DNA of 36,293 bases from Deltaproteobacteria bacterium (GTDB taxonomy: Bacteria > Myxococcota_A > Polyangia > Polyangiales > Polyangiaceae): the NCBI GenBank assembly GCA_003235365.1, contig QJWJ01000426.1:1-36293 (forward strand), read 5' to 3'. Under the pieces are notes generated by a model. That model was not told the origin of the DNA, ran no database searches, and saw only the letters and a program-made list of their open reading frames with translations. The translations under genes and the position numbers were made by a program. Each line of letters starts with the position of its first letter. The stretch's first letter is position 1. Shown piece after piece: positions 24,843-33,017 of the stretch.

Positions 24843-25358
24843 TCAGGTGTTGGGCACGAGGAAGTCGTGCCATTCGGGCGGCGTCTGGTGCGTGTCGAGG
24901 TGCGGCAGAAACAACGGCAACGTCTGGGGACGCACCGGTTGAGACAGTGGCCACATTCCAGCGTCGTCACAGGTGAGGTGCCCCTTGCGTTGATTGCACG
25001 GGATGCAAGCTGTGACGATGTTGGTCCACTCGGTTCGGCCCCCGGCGGATCGCGGGATGACGTGATCGTAGGACAGCCGTCGCGTATCGAAGCGACCCCC
25101 GCAGTATTGGCAGCGATAGCCATCGCGGCCAAACACGTTGGTGCGCGTGAACGCAACACCGCGGCGCAGCCGTGCCGGTGCGCGTTTGCTCCTGAGTACT
25201 GCAGGTAGCGGCATCTCGAAGGATGGCGATCGAACCACACTGGAGTAGTTGGCCACGATGTCAGCCTTCTCCAGAAACACCATCGTGATCGCGTCTTGCC
25301 AGCGCAGAATGCGTTGGGGGACGTACCAGGGGGTGAGTAGTAAGGTGACGTGTTGCAT
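24843..25358 (-). CDS. HNH endonuclease
   Basis: The 171-residue product is of the widespread small HNH type. An N-terminal strand region (MQHVTLLLTPWYVPQRILRWQDAI) and FTRTNVFGRDGYRCQYCG lead into the nuclease core. Zinc cysteines are Cys83, Cys86, Cys118 and Cys121, and catalytic-site residues are Asp98-His99 (DHVIPRS), Asn113 and Asn122 (CIPCNQRKG). A strong GGAGGT (25367-25372) fixes the ATG at 25358. HNH enzymes of this group are assumed to cut DNA, but RNA or tRNA processing is conceivable given that tRNA-like RNAs follow directly on the same strand, then slipin. The C-terminus is Pro-rich (PVRPQTLPLFLPHL). Confidence 0.9.
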   Translation of the reverse strand: MQHVTLLLTPWYVPQRILRWQDAITMVFLEKADIVANYSSVVRSPSFEMPLPAVLRSKRAPARLRRGVAFTRTNVFGRDGYRCQYCGGRFDTRRLSYDHVIPRSAGGRTEWTNIVTACIPCNQRKGHLTCDDAGMWPLSQPVRPQTLPLFLPHLDTHQTPPEWHDFLVPNT

Positions 25359-25561
25359 GGGTGGTAACCTCCAACGAGGTCTGTTTCTCGAGTGATGACT
25401 GCACGATTGCGTCGGCACACGGGGGCGCTCACTTGCAGAGACGAACGAAGTCGACAAAAGCTTTGAAACGCAGCAGCTCCGCCGAACGTGGGACGTTCGC
25501 CTGCGCCATTGATTGGTTGGTTGTCCCCAGGTGGGGCAGTGACGGATCCCCCAAAACGGCT

Positions 25562-25616
25562 GAGGCCGCCTCTGGTGGAACCCAGGGCGGCCTCGCAAGT
25601 CTTCAAAAAGACGAGG
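25562..25616 (-). promoter_or_regulatory. Mutually exclusive hairpins, attenuator-like
   Basis: On the minus strand, hairpin one pairs CCTCG (25616-25612) with CGAGG (25595-25591) around an inner TCTT-TTTG-AAGA. Hairpin two pairs GAGGCCGCC (25594-25586) with GGCGGCCTC (25570-25562), with an inner CTGG/CCAG. They share GAGG, so only one can form. Hairpin two is followed by AGCCGTTTTGGGGG, a weak terminator-like tail. The small His-rich frame ends eight bases before hairpin one, and the HNH gene starts about 200 bases later. Confidence 0.45.
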
Positions 25617-25624
25617 AAAGCGAC

Positions 25625-25861
25625 CTAGGTGGGGGAGATGGCTCCCCGTTTGACGCTGAACGACTCGGTTTCGAGCAACTCGGTTTCGAGCAACTCGGGC
25701 AGGGTTTGCAGCTCGACGCGCAACGCGAATGCATCACGAGGCGTGACAAACTGTTCAACACTCAGCCCTCTCCACACACCTGTACAGGCATGCGGTATGT
25801 GCCGCTCGCTGTGTTGGTTGTGGTGAACGTGAGTCATGATGGCGCGGGAAGATGCACTCAT
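25625..25861 (-). CDS. Small His-rich ORF upstream of HNH, possible leader peptide
   Basis: The frame gives 78 residues from ATG 25861 (or 70 from ATG 25837). The shorter form begins MTHVHHNQHSERHIPH, with six His in the first 16 residues, and later has LLETELLETE, encoded by a tandem 15-base repeat at about 25667-25697. No known domain was recognised. A hairpin GGGGAG-CCAT-CTCCCC (25647-25632) covers its last codons and the attenuator-like hairpins follow the stop. A TTGACG at 25877-25872 could be a -35 box, with CATCTT 17 bases on as a poor -10. It may be a real small protein, a regulatory leader, or a chance frame. Confidence 0.35.
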   Translation of the reverse strand: MSASSRAIMTHVHHNQHSERHIPHACTGVWRGLSVEQFVTPRDAFALRVELQTLPELLETELLETESFSVKRGAISPT

Positions 25862-26075
25862 AGACCGCCAACGTCAAGGCCTTTTTGTTCCGCAGCGCGG
25901 CGGTATCGGCTCTTAGGTCGTGGGAGTATTGGCTGCGAGTAAACGAAATGACATTCGCGTTGAAAGTGGCCTGACGTGCCGTTGCCGAAACCTGTTCGAT
26001 ACGCCGTCAACTCGCTGCGTCGCAACTCTCGAGGGTGAAAGCGTGGACTGGCCGCGCCAAGTGTTCCGAATCGCC
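25862..26075. other. Divergent promoter region before NADH dehydrogenase
   Basis: This separates the HNH/slipin unit on the minus strand from the NADH dehydrogenase gene on the plus strand. Apart from the possible -35 box TTGACG on the minus strand, nothing certain is seen. Confidence 0.4.
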
Positions 26076-27467
26076 ATGCCCAACAAGAGTTCCATGCTTC
26101 AGAAAGAAGAACCGCACGTCGTGATCATCGGTGCTGGCTTTGCAGGGTTGGCTGTTGCGCGTGGCCTCGAGCATGCCCCGGTACGCATCACGATCGTCGA
26201 CCGCAGCAATCACCACCTCTTTCAGCCGCTGCTCTACCAAGTGGCAACTGCGGCATTGGCGGCTCCCGACATTGCCACACCAACGCGCAAGTTGTTGTGG
26301 AAGCAGCCCAACGCGACGGTCTGGATGGCGACGGTTTCGCGCATCGCGACGGAACAGAAACAGATCGTCCTCAACGGCATCACTCTCGACTACGACTACT
26401 TGGTCGTCGCTGCGGGGATGACCCACACCTATTTCGGCCACGACGAGTGGGCGCGCCACGCACCGGGCCTCAAGACGTTGGGTGAAGCGCTGGACGTCCG
26501 GCGACGGATCTTGCGGGCATTCGAACACGCCGAACTCGAACCCTCAGCCAAGCGCCGTCGCGCATACACGACATTCGTCGTGATTGGCGGAGGACCGACC
26601 GGTGTCGAGCTGGCCGGCGCTCTCGCCGAGATAGCCGGGCGCACCCTGGCGAGAGATTTTCGCCGTTTCGATCCGAAGAAGGCGCGGGTGGTTCTGATTG
26701 AACGCGGGCCGCGCCTGCTCGCTACATTCGACGAGTCGCTTTCCGCCAAAGCGCAGCGCGAGCTCGAAGGTTTGGGGATCGAGGTTCGAACCGGCACGAG
26801 CGTGACGGAAGTGACCGAAGAACTCGTCGAGATCGGCGATGAGCGGATTGCCACTCGAACGGTCTTGTGGGCGGCTGGGGTGACCGCGAATTCGCTTGCT
26901 GCGCAGTTGGGTGTAGCGGCGGACCGACAAGGGCGTGTGTGGGTCGAAGATGACCTGTCGATTCCGAACCGTGCCGACGTTTTCGTGGTGGGCGATCTGA
27001 TCGCCCGCACCCAAGACGGGCGGCCCCTCCCGGCGGTCGCTCAGTTAGCACTACAGAGTGGCGCGCACGTGGCGCAGAACATCAAGCGCGTACTCCGGGG
27101 GATGCCCAAGAAGCCTTTCGTGTATCGTGACAGGGGCTCGATGGCGACGATTGGTCGTCACAAGGCCGTTGCCGAGATTGGTCGCTTCAAGTTCACCGGG
27201 ATCTTCGCGTGGTGGTTGTGGTTGTTCGTTCACGTGATGTCGCTGGTAGATCACAAACGGCGGTTGACGGTGTTGTTCGAGTGGGCTTGGGCCTACTTCA
27301 CTTGGCAGCGACGCTCGCGGGTCATTCTCGAGGTCCCGACGGAGATCGCCGAGCCCTCCGCAGTTTCGCTTGGACGACGGGTGATGGATACGCCGCCGCG
27401 CTCAACGGCTGTCGGTTTGCGAGAGACGTCGTCCGAAAAGCCTCAGGTCAAGGCGATGCTCGGGTAG
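26076..27467 (+). CDS. Type II NADH dehydrogenase (NDH-2-like flavoprotein)
   Basis: The 463-residue product is a two-dinucleotide-binding flavoprotein. The FAD site GAGFAG lies at 19-24, followed by FQPLLYQVATAALAAPDIATP, the conserved NDH-2 segment. The NADH site GGGPTGVELAGALAE starts at 171, and the second FAD motif DVFVVGDLI at about 300. A hydrophobic, aromatic C-terminal region (FAWWLWLFVHVMSLVDHKRRLTVLFEWAWAYFTW) should anchor it to the inner membrane. It oxidises NADH and reduces quinone without pumping protons. ATG at 26076 is chosen; ATG at 26094 has a slightly better upstream AAGAG. An Ala-free tail of about 50 residues follows the anchor. Confidence 0.9.
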   Translation: MPNKSSMLQKEEPHVVIIGAGFAGLAVARGLEHAPVRITIVDRSNHHLFQPLLYQVATAALAAPDIATPTRKLLWKQPNATVWMATVSRIATEQKQIVLNGITLDYDYLVVAAGMTHTYFGHDEWARHAPGLKTLGEALDVRRRILRAFEHAELEPSAKRRRAYTTFVVIGGGPTGVELAGALAEIAGRTLARDFRRFDPKKARVVLIERGPRLLATFDESLSAKAQRELEGLGIEVRTGTSVTEVTEELVEIGDERIATRTVLWAAGVTANSLAAQLGVAADRQGRVWVEDDLSIPNRADVFVVGDLIARTQDGRPLPAVAQLALQSGAHVAQNIKRVLRGMPKKPFVYRDRGSMATIGRHKAVAEIGRFKFTGIFAWWLWLFVHVMSLVDHKRRLTVLFEWAWAYFTWQRRSRVILEVPTEIAEPSAVSLGRRVMDTPPRSTAVGLRETSSEKPQVKAMLG

Positions 27468-27750
27468 GCGGTTGACGTCGCCGATGATGCGAGAACGAAG
27501 CTTGGTTGTTTCGTCGTGATTGCGGTGCGGCGCGGGTGGTGCGGTAGTGCGACCTGCACTCCCCGGCCAGGATGCCCGCTCTGCGCGGGTTGAGTGGGAG
27601 GGGCGCTGACGCTCGGCTCACGTGCATTTCCGTACGAACTGTGAACCGGTGGACAGAACCACTCCGCGCCGCGTGGCCAATTTCATCTCGGAGCTGCGAA
27701 TTTGGCGAAGGCGATGCTAGTGTCGCCTCACCAGATCAGGAAGGAACCGA

Positions 27751-28872
27751 ATGGCCATCAAGCGTATCGCGATAAACACAGGTGGAGGGGACGCGCCGGG
27801 ACTCAACGGGGTGATTCGAGCCGTGGCACTGAGCGCCTACCGTGAGGGCTGGGAGGTGGTCGGCATTCGTGAGGGCTATCGCGGCCTGCTCGATGATGAT
27901 CCGGAACTGCTTCCCGTTCTCGATCCCGATCGCGTGCGCGGCATCATGCATCTCGGCGGAACCATCTTGGGCACGACCAATCGTGGCGATCCATTCAACT
28001 TTCCCGTGATGGTCGACGGCAAACCCGAGCCCCGTGACATGTCGAAGAAGCTCGTGGATCGGTTCAAAGAGCTGGGGTTCGACGCGTTGGTAGCTCTCGG
28101 CGGAGACGGCTCGATGTCGCTCGCAACACGGCTGTTGAAGGCTGGATTGCCGCGCGTCATCGGCGTCCCGAAGACGATCGACAATGACCTCAAAGGCACC
28201 GACATCACGTTCGGGTTCGAGACCGCAGTATCGACGGCGACCGAGGCGCTGGATCGATTGCACACGACTGCTCAGTCACACCGCCGGGTGATGGTCGTCG
28301 AAGTGATGGGTCGAGACGCCGGGTGGATTGCGCTTCACGCGGGGATCGGCGGCGGTGCGGACGTGATCCTGATCCCGGAGATCCCGTTTCGCCTCGAATC
28401 TGTGTACGAGAAACTCCACCGTCGTTACCAACGGGGTCGGCAGTTCGCCATCGTTGTGGTCGCCGAAGGCGCCAAGCTGCAGGACGGCGCGGCAGTGTAC
28501 AAGGGCGAGAAGGGGCAGTTTCGCGAGCACGCCCAGCTCGGTGGGATTTCGGAGTACCTCGCCAGAGAGATTGGCCGTGCCACGGGATACGAGACGAGGA
28601 ACGTGGTCCTGGGTCATCTCCAGCGCGGCGGTTCGCCGGTCACCTATGACCGGGTTCTGGCGCAGCGCCTCGGCTGTGCGGCGACCCGCTACCTCAAAGA
28701 GACGACAGAAAGTGGCCTGGTGGCGATGCGCGGGGGGCGAACGCAGTTGGTGCCGTTCTCAGAGGTCGTCGGCGGTACGCGGGGTGTGGATGCCAACGAC
28801 GAGTTGGTGCTTACGGCGCGTGCTCTCGGCTTGTGTTTCGGAGACGAGCCACCCGGCACGTTCGTCGCGTGA
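27751..28872 (+). CDS. pfkA: 6-phosphofructokinase
   Basis: The 373-residue cytosolic enzyme phosphorylates fructose 6-phosphate. Landmarks are the phosphoryl-donor glycine loop NTGGGDAPGLN (9-19), GGDGS (117-121), PKTIDND (140-146) with catalytic Asp144, and MGRDAGWIA. Gly120 corresponds to E. coli Gly104 and indicates ATP as donor, since PPi-dependent enzymes have Asp there. Lys141 takes the place of E. coli Gly124, as in PPi-dependent and group III enzymes. The combination matches group III, mostly ATP-using. It is longer than the E. coli enzyme (320). AGGAAGGAA lies just upstream of the ATG. It converges with the lipoprotein gene 13 bases downstream. Confidence 0.93.
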   Translation: MAIKRIAINTGGGDAPGLNGVIRAVALSAYREGWEVVGIREGYRGLLDDDPELLPVLDPDRVRGIMHLGGTILGTTNRGDPFNFPVMVDGKPEPRDMSKKLVDRFKELGFDALVALGGDGSMSLATRLLKAGLPRVIGVPKTIDNDLKGTDITFGFETAVSTATEALDRLHTTAQSHRRVMVVEVMGRDAGWIALHAGIGGGADVILIPEIPFRLESVYEKLHRRYQRGRQFAIVVVAEGAKLQDGAAVYKGEKGQFREHAQLGGISEYLAREIGRATGYETRNVVLGHLQRGGSPVTYDRVLAQRLGCAATRYLKETTESGLVAMRGGRTQLVPFSEVVGGTRGVDANDELVLTARALGLCFGDEPPGTFVA

Positions 28873-28885
28873 GCCGCTCGATCCA

Positions 28886-30271
28886 TCAAAAGCCGAAGTC
28901 CAGACCGCGCGGCGGAGGCTGGTGCTCTTTGTCGGGACGGCGATTTCGGCCGCAGCCTCCGGATTCGATCGCCTCCACGTGAGGGCAGGTGTCCATCGCG
29001 GAAAAGGGCCACGTCAGTGCTTCGGTCTGAGTGTCAGTAGTGAACAGCTTGCCTCCACAGCCGAGCCATAGGGCTCCCGCCGCATACTTGATGAACGTCA
29101 CTTCGGAACAACCGTCCGGCAGGGCGTAGCTGGTCGGTCGGTCCTGGGCGGACAACGCAACGATTGGGTCACGCACTCCGAACAAACCGCCTTGGGTCGC
29201 GAGCCACAGAGTCGACGGGTCGTCGCGCGCGTCGTCCATCCAGGTCAGACTGACGATCTCCTCGCTCACGGGGGAGGGCAGCAGTGTCCATCCGAAGCCG
29301 TCGAACTGCTCGAGCCACGTCTGATCGGTGTTGGGCAACTTCCCGGCGAGCCAGATGTTGTCGGGGGTTGGGGCTGTGCTCCCCCGCCAGTCTTCCAGGG
29401 GAAGGCGCTCGACGTTGGACGGACCGTGCCTTCCCCAGCGCTCGATCACTACTCGCGGTGGGTGATCTCCTGAGGGGCATTCGCTTGCACCGACGATCAT
29501 GACCTCGCCCGTTTCGAATGCAAACATGCCACGAGGCTCCTGAAGCCTCGTGTAGCAGGCCGAGCGACTGCCGGAGTAGTTTTCGTGGCTCGATGCCTGT
29601 GGCTGGGGGGCGTGCCCGCCTTCGAGCACGCGCAGGGTGTAACCCCACGGCGGACCGATTCGGTAGGGAACCTCTGCGGCGAGCGTCTTGCCCTTTCGCC
29701 ATGGGCTCGTCAGCATCTGGTGCACCTTCAGCTCGCGCGAAAGCTTCCATCCGCTCCGTTCGAGGTGCCACAGCTGTGGGGAATTCGGGCACGCAGAGAA
29801 CGCGTGGAGGCGTACCGTGAGCCAACGTCCGGCACCGGACAGAAGCCAAGAGTCGTACGGAAGGCAGTCGGGAACGAAGCGATTGTCGTCGCGACGTGCC
29901 CATCCCCCGGGTCCCAAGATGGCAAGCCCGACTTGGTCGCTCGACAAATAGAGCGGTTCGCTGGCTTGCGCGACTAGGCGAAACGGGAGAACGGCATCCG
30001 GTTCTTCGGATGACTCGGATGTCTGTGCGGTTGACGCAGACGGCGAATACACGACGACCGTCGCCACATTGGCGGTCGTCTGCGTCGTGGCTGGCGCCTC
30101 CTCTGCCGAGCCTGACGCGCGTGCGCGCGCCGTCGAGGCGGCCGTCTCCGCCGACGGCGTCGTTTGGGTTGGCTCGGGAACCCGCGTCGACGATCCGAGG
30201 GTACAGCTTTGGCCGAGTGCGACGACTACAGGCATCCAAGTTGTGACCCTTCTCCCGTCGACCCACTGCAT
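28886..30271 (-). CDS. Hypothetical secreted lipoprotein, propeller-like
   Basis: The 461-residue product has no family I recognise. From ATG 30271 a short signal (RRVTTWMPVVVALGQSC) suggests an exported lipoprotein with a weak lipobox, followed by a Ser/Thr/Ala/Glu-rich linker of about 70 residues. The mature domain has repeated W-rich strands such as DNIWLAGKLPNTDQTWLEQFDG, DPSTLWLATQGGLFGVRD and AGALWLGCGGKLFTTD, which look like two-component-regulator-propeller or Kelch-like blades. Several cysteines suggest disulfides. Start codons upstream exist but would disrupt the signal. It faces pfkA tail to tail; no functional link is implied. Confidence 0.7.
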   Translation of the reverse strand: MQWVDGRRVTTWMPVVVALGQSCTLGSSTRVPEPTQTTPSAETAASTARARASGSAEEAPATTQTTANVATVVVYSPSASTAQTSESSEEPDAVLPFRLVAQASEPLYLSSDQVGLAILGPGGWARRDDNRFVPDCLPYDSWLLSGAGRWLTVRLHAFSACPNSPQLWHLERSGWKLSRELKVHQMLTSPWRKGKTLAAEVPYRIGPPWGYTLRVLEGGHAPQPQASSHENYSGSRSACYTRLQEPRGMFAFETGEVMIVGASECPSGDHPPRVVIERWGRHGPSNVERLPLEDWRGSTAPTPDNIWLAGKLPNTDQTWLEQFDGFGWTLLPSPVSEEIVSLTWMDDARDDPSTLWLATQGGLFGVRDPIVALSAQDRPTSYALPDGCSEVTFIKYAAGALWLGCGGKLFTTDTQTEALTWPFSAMDTCPHVEAIESGGCGRNRRPDKEHQPPPRGLDFGF

Positions 30272-31039
30272 CGTTGGGTCATCCCACGCACTAGTTGCCG
30301 CCACAAGCCCTCCAGGTCGCCGTCAGCAGACGGTCAGGTATGGATCTGTAGGCAGGCCTTCGAAGACCGGTGTTCCGTCCTCGACTGCCTCCCGCGCCTC
30401 GCCAACGGGCCTTGGTCAACGGTCTACGAATCCTTGCCTTCTCTCCCTTTCCGGAGCCCGGCGCGGGGGTTGCGGTGGAGACCTGCCAGCGTCGTCGACG
30501 AGCTGGTCGCAGTTGTCTGCGAAAGCGACCTCGATGGGTCGACGGTGAGTGCGCAGCAGTTGCGTGGGTTGCAGGTGGACGCGCATCATTTGCTTCCGGG
30601 TCTTCGGCTCCCTTGGCGCCCCGGTGGAATCGCCAAACAGGTGCCCGTACGGCATGTGACTAGACGGAAACGACTCCTGAAATTCCTGGGAAACCTCCCG
30701 CGGCACGTCGGCGCTCGCTCGTGGCCGATCCGGCATCGTTCGTGGTCTTCCGCCAGCCTTGCGCGTTGAAACAGAATGTTGACTTGCGCCGGCCAAGCGG
30801 GCGCCCTCCTCGCCCGTTACAGCCCCGGTGATCTCCTCAGTGATCCCGCCGGTTCTGGCATATGCCTTGCTGAAGGTCGGGCAAGTGCGGGCAAGCAATG
30901 CGCTTCGTTTTCCCAGCCCTGATCCGGACGTCGAAATCGTTCGACGAACCCGATGTGTTGGTGATGAAACGATGCTTCACCGACTACCGTCCGCTTGCGT
31001 TGCGGCGAACTTCACCCTTAGACGAGAGGACCAAGACTG
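30272..31039. other. Gene-poor stretch of about 770 bases
   Basis: Both strands have open frames of 160-200 codons here (for example 30416-30898 on the minus strand), but none shows a domain, ribosome binding site or signal. It should carry the promoters of the lipoprotein gene and of pckG. It might be a decayed gene. No RNA gene was found. Confidence 0.4.
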
Positions 31040-32872
31040 ATGACAAACACTCCTACCAAGAACGCTGCGTTGATCTCTTGGGTAAACGAGATTGCTGCGC
31101 TGTGTAAGCCCGAGTCCGTTCATTTCTGCGATGGGTCCGAAGAGGAGAACGCGAAGCTGATTGCCGGGATGGTCGACAGTGGGACCTTGATCCCCCTCAA
31201 TCCCGAAAAGCGCCCCAACAGCTTTCTCAGCCGCTCCGACCCGCGCGATGTTGCTCGCGTCGAATCGCGAACGTTCATTTGTTCATTGAACCCAAACGAT
31301 GCGGGACCGACGAACAATTGGATGGCGCCGCTGGAGATGAAAGCGAAGCTCGACGCCTTGTTCGACGGTTGCATGCGCGGTCGAACCATGTATGTCGTGC
31401 CATTCAGCATGGGCCCTTTGGGCTCCGACATCGCTCACGTCGGTGTTCAGATCACTGACAGCCCGTACGTGGTCGTGAGCATGCGCATCATGACGCGCAT
31501 GGGGCAGGGTGCTTTGGATGTAATTGGTGAACATGGCAAGTTCGTCAAGTGTCTGCATTCCGTCGGCGTGCCTCTCGAGCCGGGGGCGACGGACGTCATT
31601 TGGCCGTGCAACCCCGAGAACACCTACGTCACCCACTTCCCCGAAGAGCGTGCCATCATCTCGTTTGGCAGCGGCTACGGGGGCAACGCGTTGCTGGGTA
31701 AGAAGTGTTTCGCACTACGCATCGCCTCGGCCATGGGCCGCGACGAAGGCTGGCTCGCCGAGCACATGCTGATCATGGGCGTCGAGACGCCTGGCGGGAA
31801 GAAGACCTACGTCTGTGCCGCGTTTCCCAGTGCGTGCGGCAAGACGAACTTCGCAATGTTGGTGCCGCCCGAAAGCATGTCAGATCACAAGATCACGACC
31901 ATCGGAGACGACATCGCTTGGCTCAAGCCCGGTGACGACGGCAAGGTGTACGCCATCAATCCAGAAGCGGGCTTCTTCGGCGTGGCTCCGGGGACGAACG
32001 CCGCGACCAACCCCAACGCGATGGCGGCGATCAGCAAGAATACCATCTTCACCAACGTTGCACTGACCGACGACGGTGACGTCTGGTGGGAGGGTCTGAC
32101 GAAGACCCCCCCTGCTCATCTCATCGATTGGCGTGGCGATGACTGGACGCCTGAGGCGGGACGCCCTGCCGCGCATCCCAACGCGCGCTTCACTGCGCCG
32201 CTTGCCCAATGTCCTTCCGTCGACCCGCATTGGGACGACCCCAAGGGGGTTCCTGTCAGTGCCTTCATTTTCGGTGGCCGCATGAGCAAGGACATGCCGC
32301 TGGTGTTCCAAGCGTTCAACTGGAACCACGGCGTCTACCTGGCAGCGACGATGGGCTCCGAGGCCACCGCGGCCTCCGTCGGACAGGCCGCGATGCGGCG
32401 CGACCCGATGGCGATGTTGCCCTTTTGCGGCTACAACATGGCCGACTACTTCGCCCACTGGCTCGACTTCGGAAGGCGACTCCCGAATCCGCCGCGGATC
32501 TTCCGCGTCAACTGGTTCCGCCGCGACGCGGACGGCAAGTTCATTTGGCCGGGCTTTGGCGAAAACATGCGTGTCCTGGCGTGGGTCCTCGCCCGCGTGG
32601 ATGGTCGCGGCTACGGTGTCGAAAGTCCGTTGGGTTGGATGCCGCGTCACGAGGACTTGCCGTGGGAAGGAACGGACTTCGCCGAGGACGTCTTCTACGA
32701 TCTGATGAGCGTTTCACGCGACGCGGCGGCTGCCGAGGTGCGGCAGCACGAAGAGCTGTTCGACAAGTTCCTCGACCGCCTGCCCAAGGAGTTCGTGTTC
32801 GAACGGGAACTGCTCAAGTCGAGACTCTGGCGTAGCCCCCAAACTTGGGAGCTCGCGCACGACCCCACCTGA
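31040..32872 (+). CDS. pckG: Phosphoenolpyruvate carboxykinase (GTP)
   Basis: The 610-residue cytosolic enzyme converts oxaloacetate and GTP to PEP, CO2 and GDP, the first committed step of gluconeogenesis. The P-loop is FPSACGKTN (262-270), including the reactive Cys266, with the metal-site motif GDDIAW (289-294). FGSGYGGNALLGKKC and ETPGGKKTYVCAAFPS are standard GTP-PEPCK segments. Length is normal for the family (600-620). GAGAGGA lies nine bases before the ATG. No neighbouring gene is operonic with it; the next gene follows after 145 bases. Confidence 0.96.
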   Translation: MTNTPTKNAALISWVNEIAALCKPESVHFCDGSEEENAKLIAGMVDSGTLIPLNPEKRPNSFLSRSDPRDVARVESRTFICSLNPNDAGPTNNWMAPLEMKAKLDALFDGCMRGRTMYVVPFSMGPLGSDIAHVGVQITDSPYVVVSMRIMTRMGQGALDVIGEHGKFVKCLHSVGVPLEPGATDVIWPCNPENTYVTHFPEERAIISFGSGYGGNALLGKKCFALRIASAMGRDEGWLAEHMLIMGVETPGGKKTYVCAAFPSACGKTNFAMLVPPESMSDHKITTIGDDIAWLKPGDDGKVYAINPEAGFFGVAPGTNAATNPNAMAAISKNTIFTNVALTDDGDVWWEGLTKTPPAHLIDWRGDDWTPEAGRPAAHPNARFTAPLAQCPSVDPHWDDPKGVPVSAFIFGGRMSKDMPLVFQAFNWNHGVYLAATMGSEATAASVGQAAMRRDPMAMLPFCGYNMADYFAHWLDFGRRLPNPPRIFRVNWFRRDADGKFIWPGFGENMRVLAWVLARVDGRGYGVESPLGWMPRHEDLPWEGTDFAEDVFYDLMSVSRDAAAAEVRQHEELFDKFLDRLPKEFVFERELLKSRLWRSPQTWELAHDPT

Positions 32873-32876
32873 CCGG

Positions 32877-32893
32877 TCGAGCAAGGTGCTCGA
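32877..32893 (+). terminator. Short hairpin after pckG
   Basis: TCGAGCA and TGCTCGA pair perfectly over a three-base loop, five bases after the stop. No T-tract follows, so termination may need Rho. Confidence 0.35.
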
Positions 32894-33017
32894 GTACCAT
32901 CTCGAAAGGTGTTCTTCGCCAGTGTGACCCTCTTGTGACACCGCCTCGACCCGAACTCTGGGTGGAGACGGTGTTGCTTCGTTTGCAAGACCCGACGGAC
33001 CCGATTGGAGAACATGC

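Noticed and set aside
30416..30898. 160-codon minus-strand frame between the lipoprotein gene and pckG
   Set aside because: There is no recognisable domain or ribosome binding site, and an equally long frame lies on the other strand.
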